64,000 nucleotides of DNA from Pantoea agglomerans. Lineage in GTDB: Bacteria > Pseudomonadota > Gammaproteobacteria > Enterobacterales > Enterobacteriaceae. Shown here in pieces: positions 35,073 to 43,990 of this stretch. Location of the stretch: positions 1,922,001-1,986,000 of the forward strand of contig NZ_CP083809.1 in NCBI RefSeq assembly GCF_020149765.1, written 5' to 3'. Under the pieces are notes generated by a model that made no database searches, was not told the origin of the DNA, and was given only the letters and a program-made list of their open reading frames with translations. Position numbers and translations under genes: made by a program. How positions within the stretch are numbered: position 1 is the stretch's first letter; every line of letters starts with the position of its first letter.

Positions 35073-35882
35073 TTATTGCGCCAGCGCTTCCAGCCTGTCG
35101 CGGAACGACGTGACCGCGATAGCGCGGTTATCCGCGAGGTAGCGATCTTTCGCCGCCGGTGCCGAGCTCTGCACCGCAATCAGCTGCCAGCCATTCTCGT
35201 TTTTCAACAGCAGCGGCGAGCCGCTGTCGCCCGGCAGCGTGTCGCACTGATGCGACAGCACGGCGCGCTGCGCCCAGCCGGTAATCAGGCAGTCGCTGTG
35301 GGAGTAGAGGGTATCGAGGTGATCTTCGGGATAGCCCGCCTGAGTGACTTTCCGGCCCGCCTCTTTAAGCGCGGCGGTGAGATCGCTGCGCGAACCGTCG
35401 AACAGCGGAATCGGGTTAATCGCGGAAGGGGGATTGCGCAGGATCACCAGGCCGTAGTCAAACGGCGCGGCGTCGCTGGGGACAATCCAGCCTTCGCCGT
35501 CCGCCTTCAGCTTGCGCGCCAGCGACGGCTCGACGCGCGCGTCGATATCGTGGATCTCATAGCGCCAGCCGCTGTCGCTCGCCATAAAGCGCAGCGCCAC
35601 CGGCTTATCGAATTTGCCCGGCGGCGTCAGCAGGCAGTGTCCCGCCGTCAGCGCCAGATGGGCGGAGATCAGCGTAGCGGTGCAGAGATTGCCGCTTTCG
35701 GTTTCCAGCTGGCCAATGGCGTCCCAGGGCGCGGCAGTGATATCGCCGATCGCCTTGCGGTGATCTTTGCCAAAGAAAAGCATTTTGATTTCATCGGGAT
35801 TCGGCGCATCGTCATCATCGTCGGCGTGGGCCAGAGTGGTGAAACAGAACAATCCAGTCAACAGCAAAATAGCCAGGCGCAT
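35073..35882 (-). CDS. ydgD: Trypsin-like serine protease YdgD
   Basis: A 269-residue secreted protein with signal peptide [20 protein letters not shown]. It is a chymotrypsin-fold protease: catalytic His in LTAGHC, Asp in FDYGLVIL, Ser in [11 protein letters not shown], with paired Cys around them. E. coli YdgD is a putative periplasmic peptidase needed for the activation of Asr in some reports; the substrate is otherwise unknown. I chose ATG 35882; 18 extra residues of the longer frame do not fit. The order asr-ydgU-ydgD is as in E. coli. Confidence 0.92.
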   Translation of the reverse strand: MRLAILLLTGLFCFTTLAHADDDDDAPNPDEIKMLFFGKDHRKAIGDITAAPWDAIGQLETESGNLCTATLISAHLALTAGHCLLTPPGKFDKPVALRFMASDSGWRYEIHDIDARVEPSLARKLKADGEGWIVPSDAAPFDYGLVILRNPPSAINPIPLFDGSRSDLTAALKEAGRKVTQAGYPEDHLDTLYSHSDCLITGWAQRAVLSHQCDTLPGDSGSPLLLKNENGWQLIAVQSSAPAAKDRYLADNRAIAVTSFRDRLEALAQ

Positions 35883-35999
35883 AGGTCTCTCAATGGCGAG
35901 ATTTAAGAAGAGGTTATTGTCATCACGCTTGCGCAATAACTATAGTCGGTGAGCGGTAAAAAAGGGAGATTTATTGGAATAATCAGCACGCTACAACGA

Positions 36000-36080
36000 C
36001 TAAATAAAGAAGAAGGCCGCGATGACGCCGCAGAGGATCATCACCAGCAGGATAATTTCAAAACGATAGCGACGCACCAT
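36000..36080 (-). CDS. ydgU: Small membrane protein YdgU
   Basis: A 26-codon ORF: MVRRYRFEIILLVMILC followed by GVIAAFFFI, a basic start and a single membrane helix. CTGGAG lies 8 bases upstream of the ATG. Position between asr and ydgD, size and character match E. coli YdgU, one of the small membrane proteins found by ribosome profiling there. Function unknown. Confidence 0.8.
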   Translation of the reverse strand: MVRRYRFEIILLVMILCGVIAAFFFI

Positions 36081-36100
36081 TTCCGCAACTCCAGTAACGA

Positions 36101-36126
36101 AACACCCGGCAGAACCGGGTGTTTTT
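36101..36126. terminator. Hairpin between asr and ydgU
   Basis: AACACCCGG, loop CAGAA, CCGGGTGTT. On the plus strand a T-run follows; on the minus strand only three T follow the stem, so it may end asr partially and let some transcription reach ydgU-ydgD. Confidence 0.7.
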
Positions 36127-36166
36127 ATTAGTCAACGCTTCTTAAGGCGCAGGTGCGCAACCTTAA

Positions 36167-36628
36167 TTATTTCGCAGCGGCTTTCTTCACGGCTTTATGG
36201 TGCTTTTTAGCAGCCTGGGCTTTCTGCGGAGCAGCCGCTTTTTTGGTTGCTTTGTGATGCTTTTTAGCAGCCTGAGCTTTCTGCGGAGCAGCGGCTTTCT
36301 TCGCTACTTTGTGATGTTTTTTTGCAGCCTGCGCTTTCTGCGCAGTCTCTGACTTAGCGGCTTTCTTGTGGTGCTTTTTAGCGGCCTGCGCTTTCTGCGC
36401 AGTCTCTTTTTTCACTGCTTTTTTGTGGTGCTTTTTAGCAGCCTGAGCTTTCTGAGCGGCTTTGTGTTTTTTGTGCGCGGTTTTGTGAACGGTTTTAGCC
36501 GGCGCAGCGGAGGTCGTGGTGCTGGTCGCAGCAGGAGCTGCAGCCGGTGCCGCGGTGGTTTCAGCAGCGAAAGCAACAGAAGAGAGACCCATAGCAGCGG
36601 CGATGACCAGTGCAAACAATTTTTTCAT
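36167..36628 (-). CDS. asr: Acid shock protein Asr
   Basis: A 153-residue very basic periplasmic protein. Signal peptide [20 protein letters not shown], cut near AFA-AE, then an Ala/Thr/Pro-rich pro-part and five repeats of [11 protein letters not shown] separated by basic or Ala-rich linkers. E. coli Asr is shorter (102 residues) with fewer repeats; here the array is expanded. Asr is strongly induced by low pH through RstA and PhoB and is thought to buffer or chaperone periplasmic proteins. I chose ATG 36628 after GAGGAAT; the longer frame adds nine residues. Confidence 0.93.
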   Translation of the reverse strand: MKKLFALVIAAAMGLSSVAFAAETTAAPAAAPAATSTTTSAAPAKTVHKTAHKKHKAAQKAQAAKKHHKKAVKKETAQKAQAAKKHHKKAAKSETAQKAQAAKKHHKVAKKAAAPQKAQAAKKHHKATKKAAAPQKAQAAKKHHKAVKKAAAK

Positions 36629-36732
36629 TGCAAATTCCTCGAGCATTTTTTTCATGTGTAGCCCACTGCGGGGCCGGTGAAATGACTATATAAAATGCGA
36701 GGGGCGGTTTCCGTGGGTGTTTGGTATCGGCG

Positions 36733-36746
36733 TGTAACCGATTGTA
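36733..36746 (-). promoter_or_regulatory. RstA box upstream of asr
   Basis: On the minus strand TACAATCGGTTACA, against the RstA consensus TACATNTNGTTACA: 10 of 12 fixed positions match, including the whole GTTACA half. A TATAGT -10 candidate lies at 36690-36685. E. coli asr is a known RstA target, and rstA itself lies 3 kb away. Confidence 0.65.
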
Positions 36747-36783
36747 CAAAGCGGGAAAAGGGCGGCCGCGAGGGCCGCACAGA

Positions 36784-38271
36784 CTAACGATTCAGGTAGC
36801 GTTGTTCAAGATGCTGGCGGAAAAAGCGCGGATTCAGCGCTTCGCCGGTGGCGTTAATCAGCAGTTGCTCGGTCGGGAAACGGCTGCCGTGCTGCCAGAT
36901 GTTCTGCTGCAGCCAGTCGAATACCGGCTGCAGTTCGCCGTGCTGCAGGCGTTCGCCTAAATCGGGCAGCGCTTTTTTCACCGCCTGGAACAGCTGCGCC
37001 GCATACATGGCGCCGAGCGTATAGGTGGGGAAGTAGCCGAAGGCGCCGTCGGTCCAGTGAATATCCTGCATGCAGCCGTCGCGGTAGTTGCCGCGCGTAT
37101 CCAGCCCTAAAGAGTGCATCATCTTCTCATCCCACAGCGCCGGGATATCCTCGACCTCAATCTCGCCTTCAATCAGCGCGCGCTCAATCTCGAAACGCAG
37201 AATAACGTGCGCCGGATAGCTCAGCTCATCGGCGTCGACGCGGATCAGGCCGGGCCTGACGCGCTGCGTCAGGCGCACAAAGTTTTCCGCGTTCAGCGCC
37301 GGCTGCGCGCCGAGCTTGTCGCACACCTGCGGCAGAATACGCTGCAGGAACTCGCGGCTGCGGCCCAGCTGCATCTCCATAAACAGGCTTTGCGACTCGT
37401 GGATGGCGGTCGAGCGCGCCAGCCCCACCGGCTGATCGCGCCACTGCTGCGGCAGGCCTTGCTCGTAGCGCGCATGGCCAGTCTCATGGATCACGCCCAT
37501 CAGCGCGCTGAGAAACTCATCCTGGTTATAGCGCGTGGTGATACGTACATCGTCCGGCACGCCGCCGCAGAAGGGATGGGCGCTGACGTCAAGACGACCG
37601 TGGCGAAAATCGAAGCCCAGGGTCGCCATCACGCTGAGGCCGAGCTGGCGCTGCGCTTCGACAGCGAACGGCCCCTGCGGCAGTTCGACGCGCTCCTGCG
37701 CCTGCTTCTCCACCACGCGCTGCAGCAGATCGGGCAGCCAGCTTTTCAGCTCGCCGAAGGTGGCGTCCAGCTTCGCGCTGGTCATACCCGGCTCGTAGAG
37801 ATCGAGCAGGGCGTCGTAGCGCGAGGTGCCGTTCGCGTCCGCGCGCAGCTGCGCCTCTTCGCGGCTCAGGCGCACCACCTCTTTCAGGTTGGCGGCAAAG
37901 CCCTGCCAGTCATTTGCCGGACGCTGTTCGCGCCACGCGTGCTCGCAGCGCGAACCGGCCAGCGATTTCGCCTCTACCAGCGAGGCGGGCAGCAGCGACG
38001 CCTGCTGCCATGCGCGCTGCATCTCGCGCAGGTTGGCGCGTTCGACGTCGTTAAGGTCGGCCTGTTCGGCCTCCTGAATTAGCTCGCCGACGCGGGGATC
38101 GGTCAGGATGCTATGGCGCAGCACGCCCATCTCCGCCAGCGCTTCGCCGCGCGCCTGGCTGCCGCCGGACGGCATCATGGTCTGCATGTCCCAGCCCGCG
38201 ACCGCCATCAGGTGGCCGAAACGGGAGAGCCGCTGGAAAGTGGCACTAAGTTGTTGATAAGCAGTAGTCAC
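36784..38271 (-). CDS. M32-family metallocarboxypeptidase
   Basis: A 495-residue cytoplasmic zinc carboxypeptidase of the Taq/YpwA family. The zinc site HETGH is at 262-266 and the third ligand Glu at 292 in IHESQSLFME. The family motifs DVSAHPFCGGVPDDVRIT, RVDADELSYPAH and LGRSREF-type MQLGRSREFL are present, and its length matches family members (about 500). It removes C-terminal residues from peptides. E. coli K-12 has no close counterpart that I recall. It is co-directional with asr and rstAB but has no tight coupling to them. Confidence 0.92.
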   Translation of the reverse strand: MTTAYQQLSATFQRLSRFGHLMAVAGWDMQTMMPSGGSQARGEALAEMGVLRHSILTDPRVGELIQEAEQADLNDVERANLREMQRAWQQASLLPASLVEAKSLAGSRCEHAWREQRPANDWQGFAANLKEVVRLSREEAQLRADANGTSRYDALLDLYEPGMTSAKLDATFGELKSWLPDLLQRVVEKQAQERVELPQGPFAVEAQRQLGLSVMATLGFDFRHGRLDVSAHPFCGGVPDDVRITTRYNQDEFLSALMGVIHETGHARYEQGLPQQWRDQPVGLARSTAIHESQSLFMEMQLGRSREFLQRILPQVCDKLGAQPALNAENFVRLTQRVRPGLIRVDADELSYPAHVILRFEIERALIEGEIEVEDIPALWDEKMMHSLGLDTRGNYRDGCMQDIHWTDGAFGYFPTYTLGAMYAAQLFQAVKKALPDLGERLQHGELQPVFDWLQQNIWQHGSRFPTEQLLINATGEALNPRFFRQHLEQRYLNR

Positions 38272-38291
38272 CAGAAACTCCTTGTGAAGGT

Positions 38292-39593
38292 TTATCGCGC
38301 CGAAGGGTCACGCAAAGGTAGATCAACCGGCCAGCAAAAGCGAACGCTGGCGCCGCCAAGCGGGCTGCCCTCTATGCTGACCTGGCCGCCAAGCGCCTGC
38401 GCGATAGAGTGAACAATAGCGAGCCCAAGGCCGCAGCCGCCGGTGGCGCGGTCGCGGCTCGGATCGAGGCGAACAAAGGGCTCGAAGACGCGCTCGCGCT
38501 CCTCGGCCGGAATGCCTGGGCCGTCATCTTCCACCTGCAGACAGCCCCGCGCGCCGTCGAACCACAGGCTGACGCGCAGCCGATGGCTGGCGTAGCGCAG
38601 CGCGTTGTTGACCAGGTTGTCCAGCACGCGCTCCATCAGGCGCGTGTCGGAGACGCCGTGGTTCTCGCGCTGCGGCAGGTCGAGATCGATCTGCATCTGC
38701 GGGTTGAGGTCGCGCACGTCGTTGATGTGCTCACGCAGCCAGTGCGCCAGGTCGAGCGAGGTGAGGTTGAGATCGACGCGCGGGCGATCGAGGCGCGCAT
38801 AGGTCAGCAGCTCTTCAATCAAACTCTCCAGCTGGCCGATATCGCGGTTGATGGCGGCGGACTCGCCGGCGGTAAGGTTATCGCTCATCTCCAGCCGGTA
38901 GCGCAGGCGCACCAGCGGCGTACGTAGCTCGTGGGCGATGCCGTCGATCAGCTGCTTCTTGCTCGCCACCAGCGTATTGATATTCTCCGCCATCTGGTTA
39001 AAGGCGACCCCCAGGCGAAACAGGCTGGAGGTGTTGTCGAAGTGGGTGCGGACATCCAGCTCGCCGCGGCCAAAGCGCTGCGCCGCAATCTCCAGGCGCT
39101 GCATCTCTTTCCAGTGCGGTCGCATCCAGATAAAGACCGGCAGCGCCAGCGACATGCCGATAAACACCAGCAGCGCGATATCCAGCAGCCGCATCTGATG
39201 CAGGTAAAAAAGGTAGGGGATCGGGCCGACGGAGAGGACGTAATGGCTGCGCGGAATATGCTGCAAAAAGGTGTACTGATCGTCCAGCGCGACGATCTCG
39301 CCGGCGCGCAGCCGACGCATATCGGGCTCGTCGAGCTGATATTTGCTCATCGGCTCAATATGCAGGTCGAACGACAGGCCGAGATCGAGGCTCTTTATCG
39401 TTTTATTCCAGTCGCGCGGCGGGATTTCGCGCAGTTCGCTGCGGATCAGATAGAGCGAGCTTGCCATCAGATCGTTCATCGACTGTCTGCCGGCGCGCTC
39501 GGCGGTGAATTTGTAGACCAGGCCGACCAGCAGCGCCATCACCAGGAAGCAGACGAAGAGCAGCAGATAGAACTGGATAAACAGTTTTCTCAT
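38292..39593 (-). CDS. rstB: Sensor histidine kinase RstB
   Basis: A 433-residue inner-membrane kinase. First helix about residues 5-25, periplasmic domain to about 133 (with SHYVLSVGPIPYLFY), second helix 137-155, HAMP, H-box HELRTPL with phospho-accepting His221, N-box DNLVNNALRYA, ATP-lid DDGPGIP and GGCGLGLAIVHSIAQ. Very like E. coli RstB, which works downstream of PhoPQ and responds to acid. I chose ATG 39593, overlapping the rstA stop by 4 bp. Confidence 0.95.
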   Translation of the reverse strand: MRKLFIQFYLLLFVCFLVMALLVGLVYKFTAERAGRQSMNDLMASSLYLIRSELREIPPRDWNKTIKSLDLGLSFDLHIEPMSKYQLDEPDMRRLRAGEIVALDDQYTFLQHIPRSHYVLSVGPIPYLFYLHQMRLLDIALLVFIGMSLALPVFIWMRPHWKEMQRLEIAAQRFGRGELDVRTHFDNTSSLFRLGVAFNQMAENINTLVASKKQLIDGIAHELRTPLVRLRYRLEMSDNLTAGESAAINRDIGQLESLIEELLTYARLDRPRVDLNLTSLDLAHWLREHINDVRDLNPQMQIDLDLPQRENHGVSDTRLMERVLDNLVNNALRYASHRLRVSLWFDGARGCLQVEDDGPGIPAEERERVFEPFVRLDPSRDRATGGCGLGLAIVHSIAQALGGQVSIEGSPLGGASVRFCWPVDLPLRDPSAR

Positions 39594-40318
39594 GCCTGCG
39601 TATCCCACGCCTGCGGAGCGAACAGATAGCCCTTGTTGCGGATGGTTTTAATGCGGAAAGGCTCGGTGGCGCTGTCGTGCAGCTTTTTACGCAGGCGGGA
39701 AATCGCCACGTCGATGCTGCGATCCATGCCGTCGTAGCTGACGCCGCGCAGGGTTTTCAGCAGCGCGTCGCGATTCAGGATCTGTCCGGCGTGCGTGGCC
39801 AGCTCCCACAGCAGATCGAAGTCGGCGGTGGAGAGCACGATCTGCTCGCTGAACAGCGTCACTTCGCGATTGAGCGCATCGATGGTGAGCGAGCCAAAGC
39901 GCAGCAGCTTCTGTTTTTGCGCCGTGGCGGGGGCGGGCGCATCGTCGCCCTGGCCCTGCTGCGCCTGACGCAGATGCAGCCGTAGCCGCGCCAGCAGCAC
40001 CGCGGGTGGGGTGGTTTTCAAAATATAGTCCTGCGCGCCCATCTCCAGCGCCAGAATATGGTTCATGTCGCTGTCGAGCGAGGTCAGCAGCACAATCGGG
40101 CCCTGCCACTGGCTGCGCAGATCGCGGCACAGCGTCATGCCGTCTTTGCCAGGCAGCATGATATCCAGCATAACGAGATCCGGCTGTTCGGCCGCAATAA
40201 CGGCTTCGGCGCGGTCGCCGCGCGTCTCGACAATCACCTCGATATCGTGGCGGCCAAGGTAGGCTGCAATCAGCGAACCCACTTCCGGTTCGTCTTCAAC
40301 AAAAACGATTTTATTCAT
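39590..40318 (-). CDS. rstA: Response regulator RstA
   Basis: A 242-residue OmpR-family regulator: receiver with Asp52 in VMLDIMLPGKDG, Lys in YILKTTPP, and a winged-helix output domain ending KTIRNKGYLFAP. E. coli RstA activates asr and represses csgD. I chose ATG 40318 (MNKIVFVEDEPEVGSL); the longer frame adds 35 residues from the leader. It overlaps rstB by 4 bp. The target asr lies 3 kb downstream on the same strand. Confidence 0.95.
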   Translation of the reverse strand: MNKIVFVEDEPEVGSLIAAYLGRHDIEVIVETRGDRAEAVIAAEQPDLVMLDIMLPGKDGMTLCRDLRSQWQGPIVLLTSLDSDMNHILALEMGAQDYILKTTPPAVLLARLRLHLRQAQQGQGDDAPAPATAQKQKLLRFGSLTIDALNREVTLFSEQIVLSTADFDLLWELATHAGQILNRDALLKTLRGVSYDGMDRSIDVAISRLRKKLHDSATEPFRIKTIRNKGYLFAPQAWDTQA

Positions 40319-40468
40319 AATCCACTGCGACAAATAAGCCTGGCGAGCAGCATAGCTTTTCCCGGTCCTGAGCACTATGCCACCGCACGAAATATCCCTG
40401 CGTGACTGGTATCTGCACGGCAAAATGTGCCATCATTACAGCGCATTTAAGCAAGGTTCTGAACCATA

Positions 40469-40909
40469 ATGAAAAACAGAGGGAGAGAGAGGGTGTCTGA
40501 TAAAGAGCTGGCTTCAGCCGTATACAGTGACCGCATCTGCCTAAACTACAGTGATTTTCTCTCCGCCTCCTGCAAAAAGCGCTGGAGTTTCGTTGACGCT
40601 ATCTACGGCGTAATGCCCATTTTCGGCATGGTGACGCGTAAATCCTCGGCTCGCAGTGTACAGGCGAGCGATGAGCATCTGAAAGAATTAGCATTACAAA
40701 TCATTTCGACCCAGGTCAGCGACGAAATCAATATTGCCCGCCTGATCACCCTTGCCGAACAGCAGCACATCAGCCGTTTCGATATCCAGCTGCCTTATCC
40801 GCTCTCCGCGCAGCAGCTGGACGCGATCCATCAGGAATACCGCAAGCCGCTCAGCCTCACACAGCAGGACGACCTGCTGTGCGTGGCGATCCCCGGTCAG
40901 CCGCACTAA
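40469..40909 (+). CDS. Hypothetical soluble protein
   Basis: A 146-residue protein I do not recognise. Its first half has aromatic-rich segments (CLNYSDFLSASCKKRWSFVD, AIYGVMPIFGMVTRK); its second half is mainly helical with LALQIISTQVSDEINIARLI and ISRFDIQLPYPLSAQQLDAI. No signal peptide and no membrane helix is clear. A GTG at 40493 has a better ribosome site (GGGAG, 7 bases before) than the ATG at 40469 and may be the true start. It is divergent from rstA and its end overlaps the stop of the convergent ydgI by 4 bp. Confidence 0.6.
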   Translation: MKNRGRERVSDKELASAVYSDRICLNYSDFLSASCKKRWSFVDAIYGVMPIFGMVTRKSSARSVQASDEHLKELALQIISTQVSDEINIARLITLAEQQHISRFDIQLPYPLSAQQLDAIHQEYRKPLSLTQQDDLLCVAIPGQPH

Positions 40910-42297
40910 ACCAGCAGCTGCCACATCGCGGGCAGCGACGCCGCCATCAGTAAGCCAATAGCCACGCGCTCCAGCTGGGTCAGCGAGACGTCACCGCGTC
41001 CGCCGCGCCGGGCGAAGAGAAACAGCAGCAGACCTGGCGCATAAAGCACCACCGACATCAGCAGATGCAGCGGCCCGGAGGCGTAGAGCAGCCAGAGTCC
41101 GTAGAGGCTGGCGCCGATCCCTACCGCCAGCGCCAGCGGCTGCGCCTTGCCGCGCGTCAGCTTCACCAGGTAGAGGCCTACCAGCAGATAAGGCACCAGG
41201 ATCATTTCTGAGGCGATGGTCAGCAGCGTGTTGTAGTCGGCGTGGGTCAGGGCGATCAGGATCAGGCAGATCTGCACGCTGCCGTTGGTCAACCACAGCG
41301 AGGCGGCAGGCGCGCCGCGCGGGTTCTGACGCGCAATGCTGCGCGGGAAGGCGCCCTGCTGCGCGGCGATCAACGGCACTTCCGCCGCCATAATAGTCCA
41401 GCTCAGGTAGGCGCCGCACACCGATACGATCAGGCCAGCGGCAATGACTGCGTCGCCCCAGTGACCCATCAGGCGCGTCATCAGACCGGCCATGGAGGGG
41501 TTGCGCATCTGCGCCAGCTCGGCGCGCGGCACGATGCCGAGCGACAGCAGCGTCACCAGCAGATAGACCAGCAGCGCCGCCAGCACCGCCAGCAGGGTGG
41601 CGCGGCCAACATCCTTTTTATGGCGCGCGCGGGCGGAAACCACCACCGCGCCTTCCACGCCGATAAATACCCACAGGGTAATCAGCATGGTCTGCTTTAC
41701 CTGCTCCCACAGCGGCTTACCGAGCGTCAGGCCGGAAAAGTCGAACTGGAACCGATCGTAACTGAAGGCCGCTACCGCCAGCACCACGAACAGCAGCAGC
41801 GGCACCAGCTTACCGAGCGTCGCCAGCAAATTGATGCCAGCGGCGGTCTGCACGCCGCGCAGCACCAGGAAGTGCACCATCCACAGCAGCAGCGACGCGC
41901 CAAGCATCGCCTGCCAGGTATTGCCGTCGCCGAATATTACGCGGTCAGGCGTGTCGGTAAAAAAGCTGAGCGCGGAGAAGACGATCACCAGATAGGAGAC
42001 GTTGGCGATCACGGCGCACAGCCAGTAGCCCCAGGCGGAGCAGAAGCCGAGCAGTTCGCCGAAGCCGGCGCGCGCATAGGTAAAGATACCGCCGTCGAGA
42101 TCCGGCTTCAGCCGGGTTAACAGCAGCATCGCCAGCGACAGAAACAGGATGCCGACGCCGGTAATCAGCCAGCCGATCAGCAGGGCGGCCGGACCCGCCA
42201 CCGCCGCCATATTCTGCGGCAAACTGAACACGCCCGCGCCGAGCATTGAGCTGAGCACCAGCGCGGTTAGCGCGCTGAGACCTAATTTTTTCTCCAA
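40906..42297 (-). CDS. ydgI: APC-family basic amino acid antiporter YdgI
   Basis: A 463-residue membrane protein with about 12 helices, near-identical in its start to E. coli YdgI (MEKKLGLSALTALVLSSMLG). It is in the APC basic amino acid antiporter branch (ArcD-like); the substrate-binding helix is SSMLGAGVFSLPQNMA and the motif GVEGAVVVSARAR is typical. It is a putative arginine:ornithine exchanger. It lies downstream of ydgH, as in E. coli. Confidence 0.94.
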   Translation of the reverse strand: MEKKLGLSALTALVLSSMLGAGVFSLPQNMAAVAGPAALLIGWLITGVGILFLSLAMLLLTRLKPDLDGGIFTYARAGFGELLGFCSAWGYWLCAVIANVSYLVIVFSALSFFTDTPDRVIFGDGNTWQAMLGASLLLWMVHFLVLRGVQTAAGINLLATLGKLVPLLLFVVLAVAAFSYDRFQFDFSGLTLGKPLWEQVKQTMLITLWVFIGVEGAVVVSARARHKKDVGRATLLAVLAALLVYLLVTLLSLGIVPRAELAQMRNPSMAGLMTRLMGHWGDAVIAAGLIVSVCGAYLSWTIMAAEVPLIAAQQGAFPRSIARQNPRGAPAASLWLTNGSVQICLILIALTHADYNTLLTIASEMILVPYLLVGLYLVKLTRGKAQPLALAVGIGASLYGLWLLYASGPLHLLMSVVLYAPGLLLFLFARRGGRGDVSLTQLERVAIGLLMAASLPAMWQLLV

Positions 42298-42472
42298 AAT
42301 ACCCTTCCCGCTAGCATAAGTGGCTGGATTATGTTCTGAGCAACGAATTTAACCGCGCTGTTTTGCTTTTACATGACGGATTCACCTAAAAGCAGGGCGC
42401 AGATTCTACGGAGTGCGAAAAGGGATGGCAATGCGTGGTTATGCAAAATTGTGAAGGGATAATGCAAACAGC

Positions 42473-42492
42473 AGGGCGGCGGGCGCCGCCCT
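42473..42492 (-). terminator. Hairpin after ydgH
   Basis: AGGGCGGC, loop, GCCGCCCT. A GC-rich stem just past the ydgH stop; on the minus strand it is followed by only a few T (GCTGTTT), so termination is weak or partial. Confidence 0.5.
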
Positions 42493-42500
42493 GAAGCAAA

Positions 42501-43454
42501 TTACTTGAAGAGGTCGGCGGTGACGGTGAGGTTGCCGCCGCTCTGGTTCTGCCACTGACGGGTCACGTGGTAGAACTTCGCCCCTTTGTCCGCAGCGCGT
42601 TTCGCCACTTCTTCCGAGATTTCGGTCGGCGTGCCGAAGTGGCCGGTAAAGGTTACGGTGTCAAACGGCTGCATCTGCGCGGCAGTGATGGCGTTGACTT
42701 CCTGAATCGACTTGCCGTTGGAAAGTTTCACGGTGTAGCGCTGACCGGTAGAGCTCTGGGTTTCGAAGAAACGGCCGACGCTGTTGCTCGGTGTTTCTGA
42801 AGAGGCGACGCCCGGGATCTCCACGCGCTTCGCCGCTTCGCCGCCGGCCGCCAGCGCCGCTTTGCCCGCCTCGGAATCCGCCGGGATCAGGTTCGGGCTC
42901 TGCACCTTACGCTCTTTCGCGTCGGCCTTATAGACATAGGCGGTTACATACTGATTGCCGCCGTTGTTGGCGTCCACCTGGCGCACGATAAAGAACGAGG
43001 CAGCGCCTTTCTCTTTCGCCGCTTTACTGATGGCGTCGTTAACGTCGGGCTGGCTGGCGAAGAAGCCGCTGACGCTCACGGTGTCGAACGGCTCCAGGCG
43101 GAAGGCTTCCGCTTTCGGCAGCTCTTTCACGCCATTCATCACGCGGTAGGTGGTGGTGTTGCTCGCTTTTGGCGCGTCCGCTTTATAGAGATCGGCCGTC
43201 ACGCGCCAGTTGCCGCTGTTGCCGTTGCTGTCGTTGATGCCCTGAATGTAGTAAGAGGCGGCACCCAGCTCATCCGCACGTTTCGACACGGCGTCAGCCG
43301 CATCGTTAATCGCGTTAAAGCGGCCGGTGACGTTAATACGTTCGAATGGTTTCAGCTCGGCCGCTTTTTCCGGGGTCAGCTCCTGCGCGGCGAATGCGTT
43401 GCCCGCGAGCAGGGATAACAAGGTTGACGCCAGAATGGTGTTCTTCAGCTTCAT
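42501..43454 (-). CDS. ydgH: DUF1471 periplasmic protein YdgH
   Basis: A 317-residue secreted protein: signal peptide MKLKNTILASTLLSLLAGNA cut at AFA-AQ, then three DUF1471 (YhcN-like) domains, each with the pattern RINVTGRFNAINDAADAVSK, VSVSGFFASQPDVNDAISKA and VTFTGHFGTPTEISEEVAKR. The third includes YHVTRQWQNQSGGNLTVTAD. DUF1471 proteins are stress and biofilm related; in Salmonella the SssB homologue affects the envelope. It is divergent from pntA and adjacent to ydgI, the E. coli order. Confidence 0.94.
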   Translation of the reverse strand: MKLKNTILASTLLSLLAGNAFAAQELTPEKAAELKPFERINVTGRFNAINDAADAVSKRADELGAASYYIQGINDSNGNSGNWRVTADLYKADAPKASNTTTYRVMNGVKELPKAEAFRLEPFDTVSVSGFFASQPDVNDAISKAAKEKGAASFFIVRQVDANNGGNQYVTAYVYKADAKERKVQSPNLIPADSEAGKAALAAGGEAAKRVEIPGVASSETPSNSVGRFFETQSSTGQRYTVKLSNGKSIQEVNAITAAQMQPFDTVTFTGHFGTPTEISEEVAKRAADKGAKFYHVTRQWQNQSGGNLTVTADLFK

Positions 43455-43990
43455 AAAAATGATCCTTCGCCTTACGCAAAATGAGTACGAAAACGTGCTG
43501 GACTCTTGATGTATAACAGATTAGCCGACGATTATTGCATGTTATAAACAGGCTGTCGCAGCCAATTTATGCGACAAATCTCGGGAAATTGATAGCGAAA
43601 TTCATCCTGACGTCACGCAAATTTGCTACGCGCGTTTTTTGTACTGATTATCAGTAAAGGTGGTAACGCTTAGTGCTGAAACAGTTAATGCATTGTTAAA
43701 TAAAGGTTTTTGTTAACCGGATATTCGTCATGACACGATTCTGCTTAGCAGAATATATTTCAAACTTTTCAATTTGCAGTCGCAAAGCGCGGCTTTTCTC
43801 TTTTGACGCTGAATAATCGTATGAATGTCACTGGCAGAGGTTCTGATTGTAGATCGCTGTTCATATTTTCAGTAGGTTATAAATACTTTGATACAAGTGC
43901 ATTTCGTTCATAAGCGCCTGAAACGCCCGTTTCAGGCGCTGTGTCGTTATGCAGTCAACAGGCCATCATCAATCGATGAAAGGGATGAAT
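43455..43990. other. 536-bp divergent region between ydgH and pntA
   Basis: An AT-rich gap with no accepted ORF. It holds a small hairpin ATTCTGC-TTA-GCAGAAT near 43738, a TATAAA element at 43878, and a perfect long hairpin at 43913-43940 in the pntA leader, listed separately. Confidence 0.5.
43913..43940 (+). promoter_or_regulatory. Perfect 12-bp hairpin in the pntA leader
   Basis: AGCGCCTGAAAC, loop GCCC, GTTTCAGGCGCT; it ends 50 bp before the pntA start. No T-run follows, so it is not a simple terminator. It may stabilise the pntAB messenger or bind a regulator. Confidence 0.6.

Noticed and set aside
37114..38082. 322-codon frame antisense to the M32 carboxypeptidase
   Set aside because: Shadow frame of a gene with an intact HETGH site.
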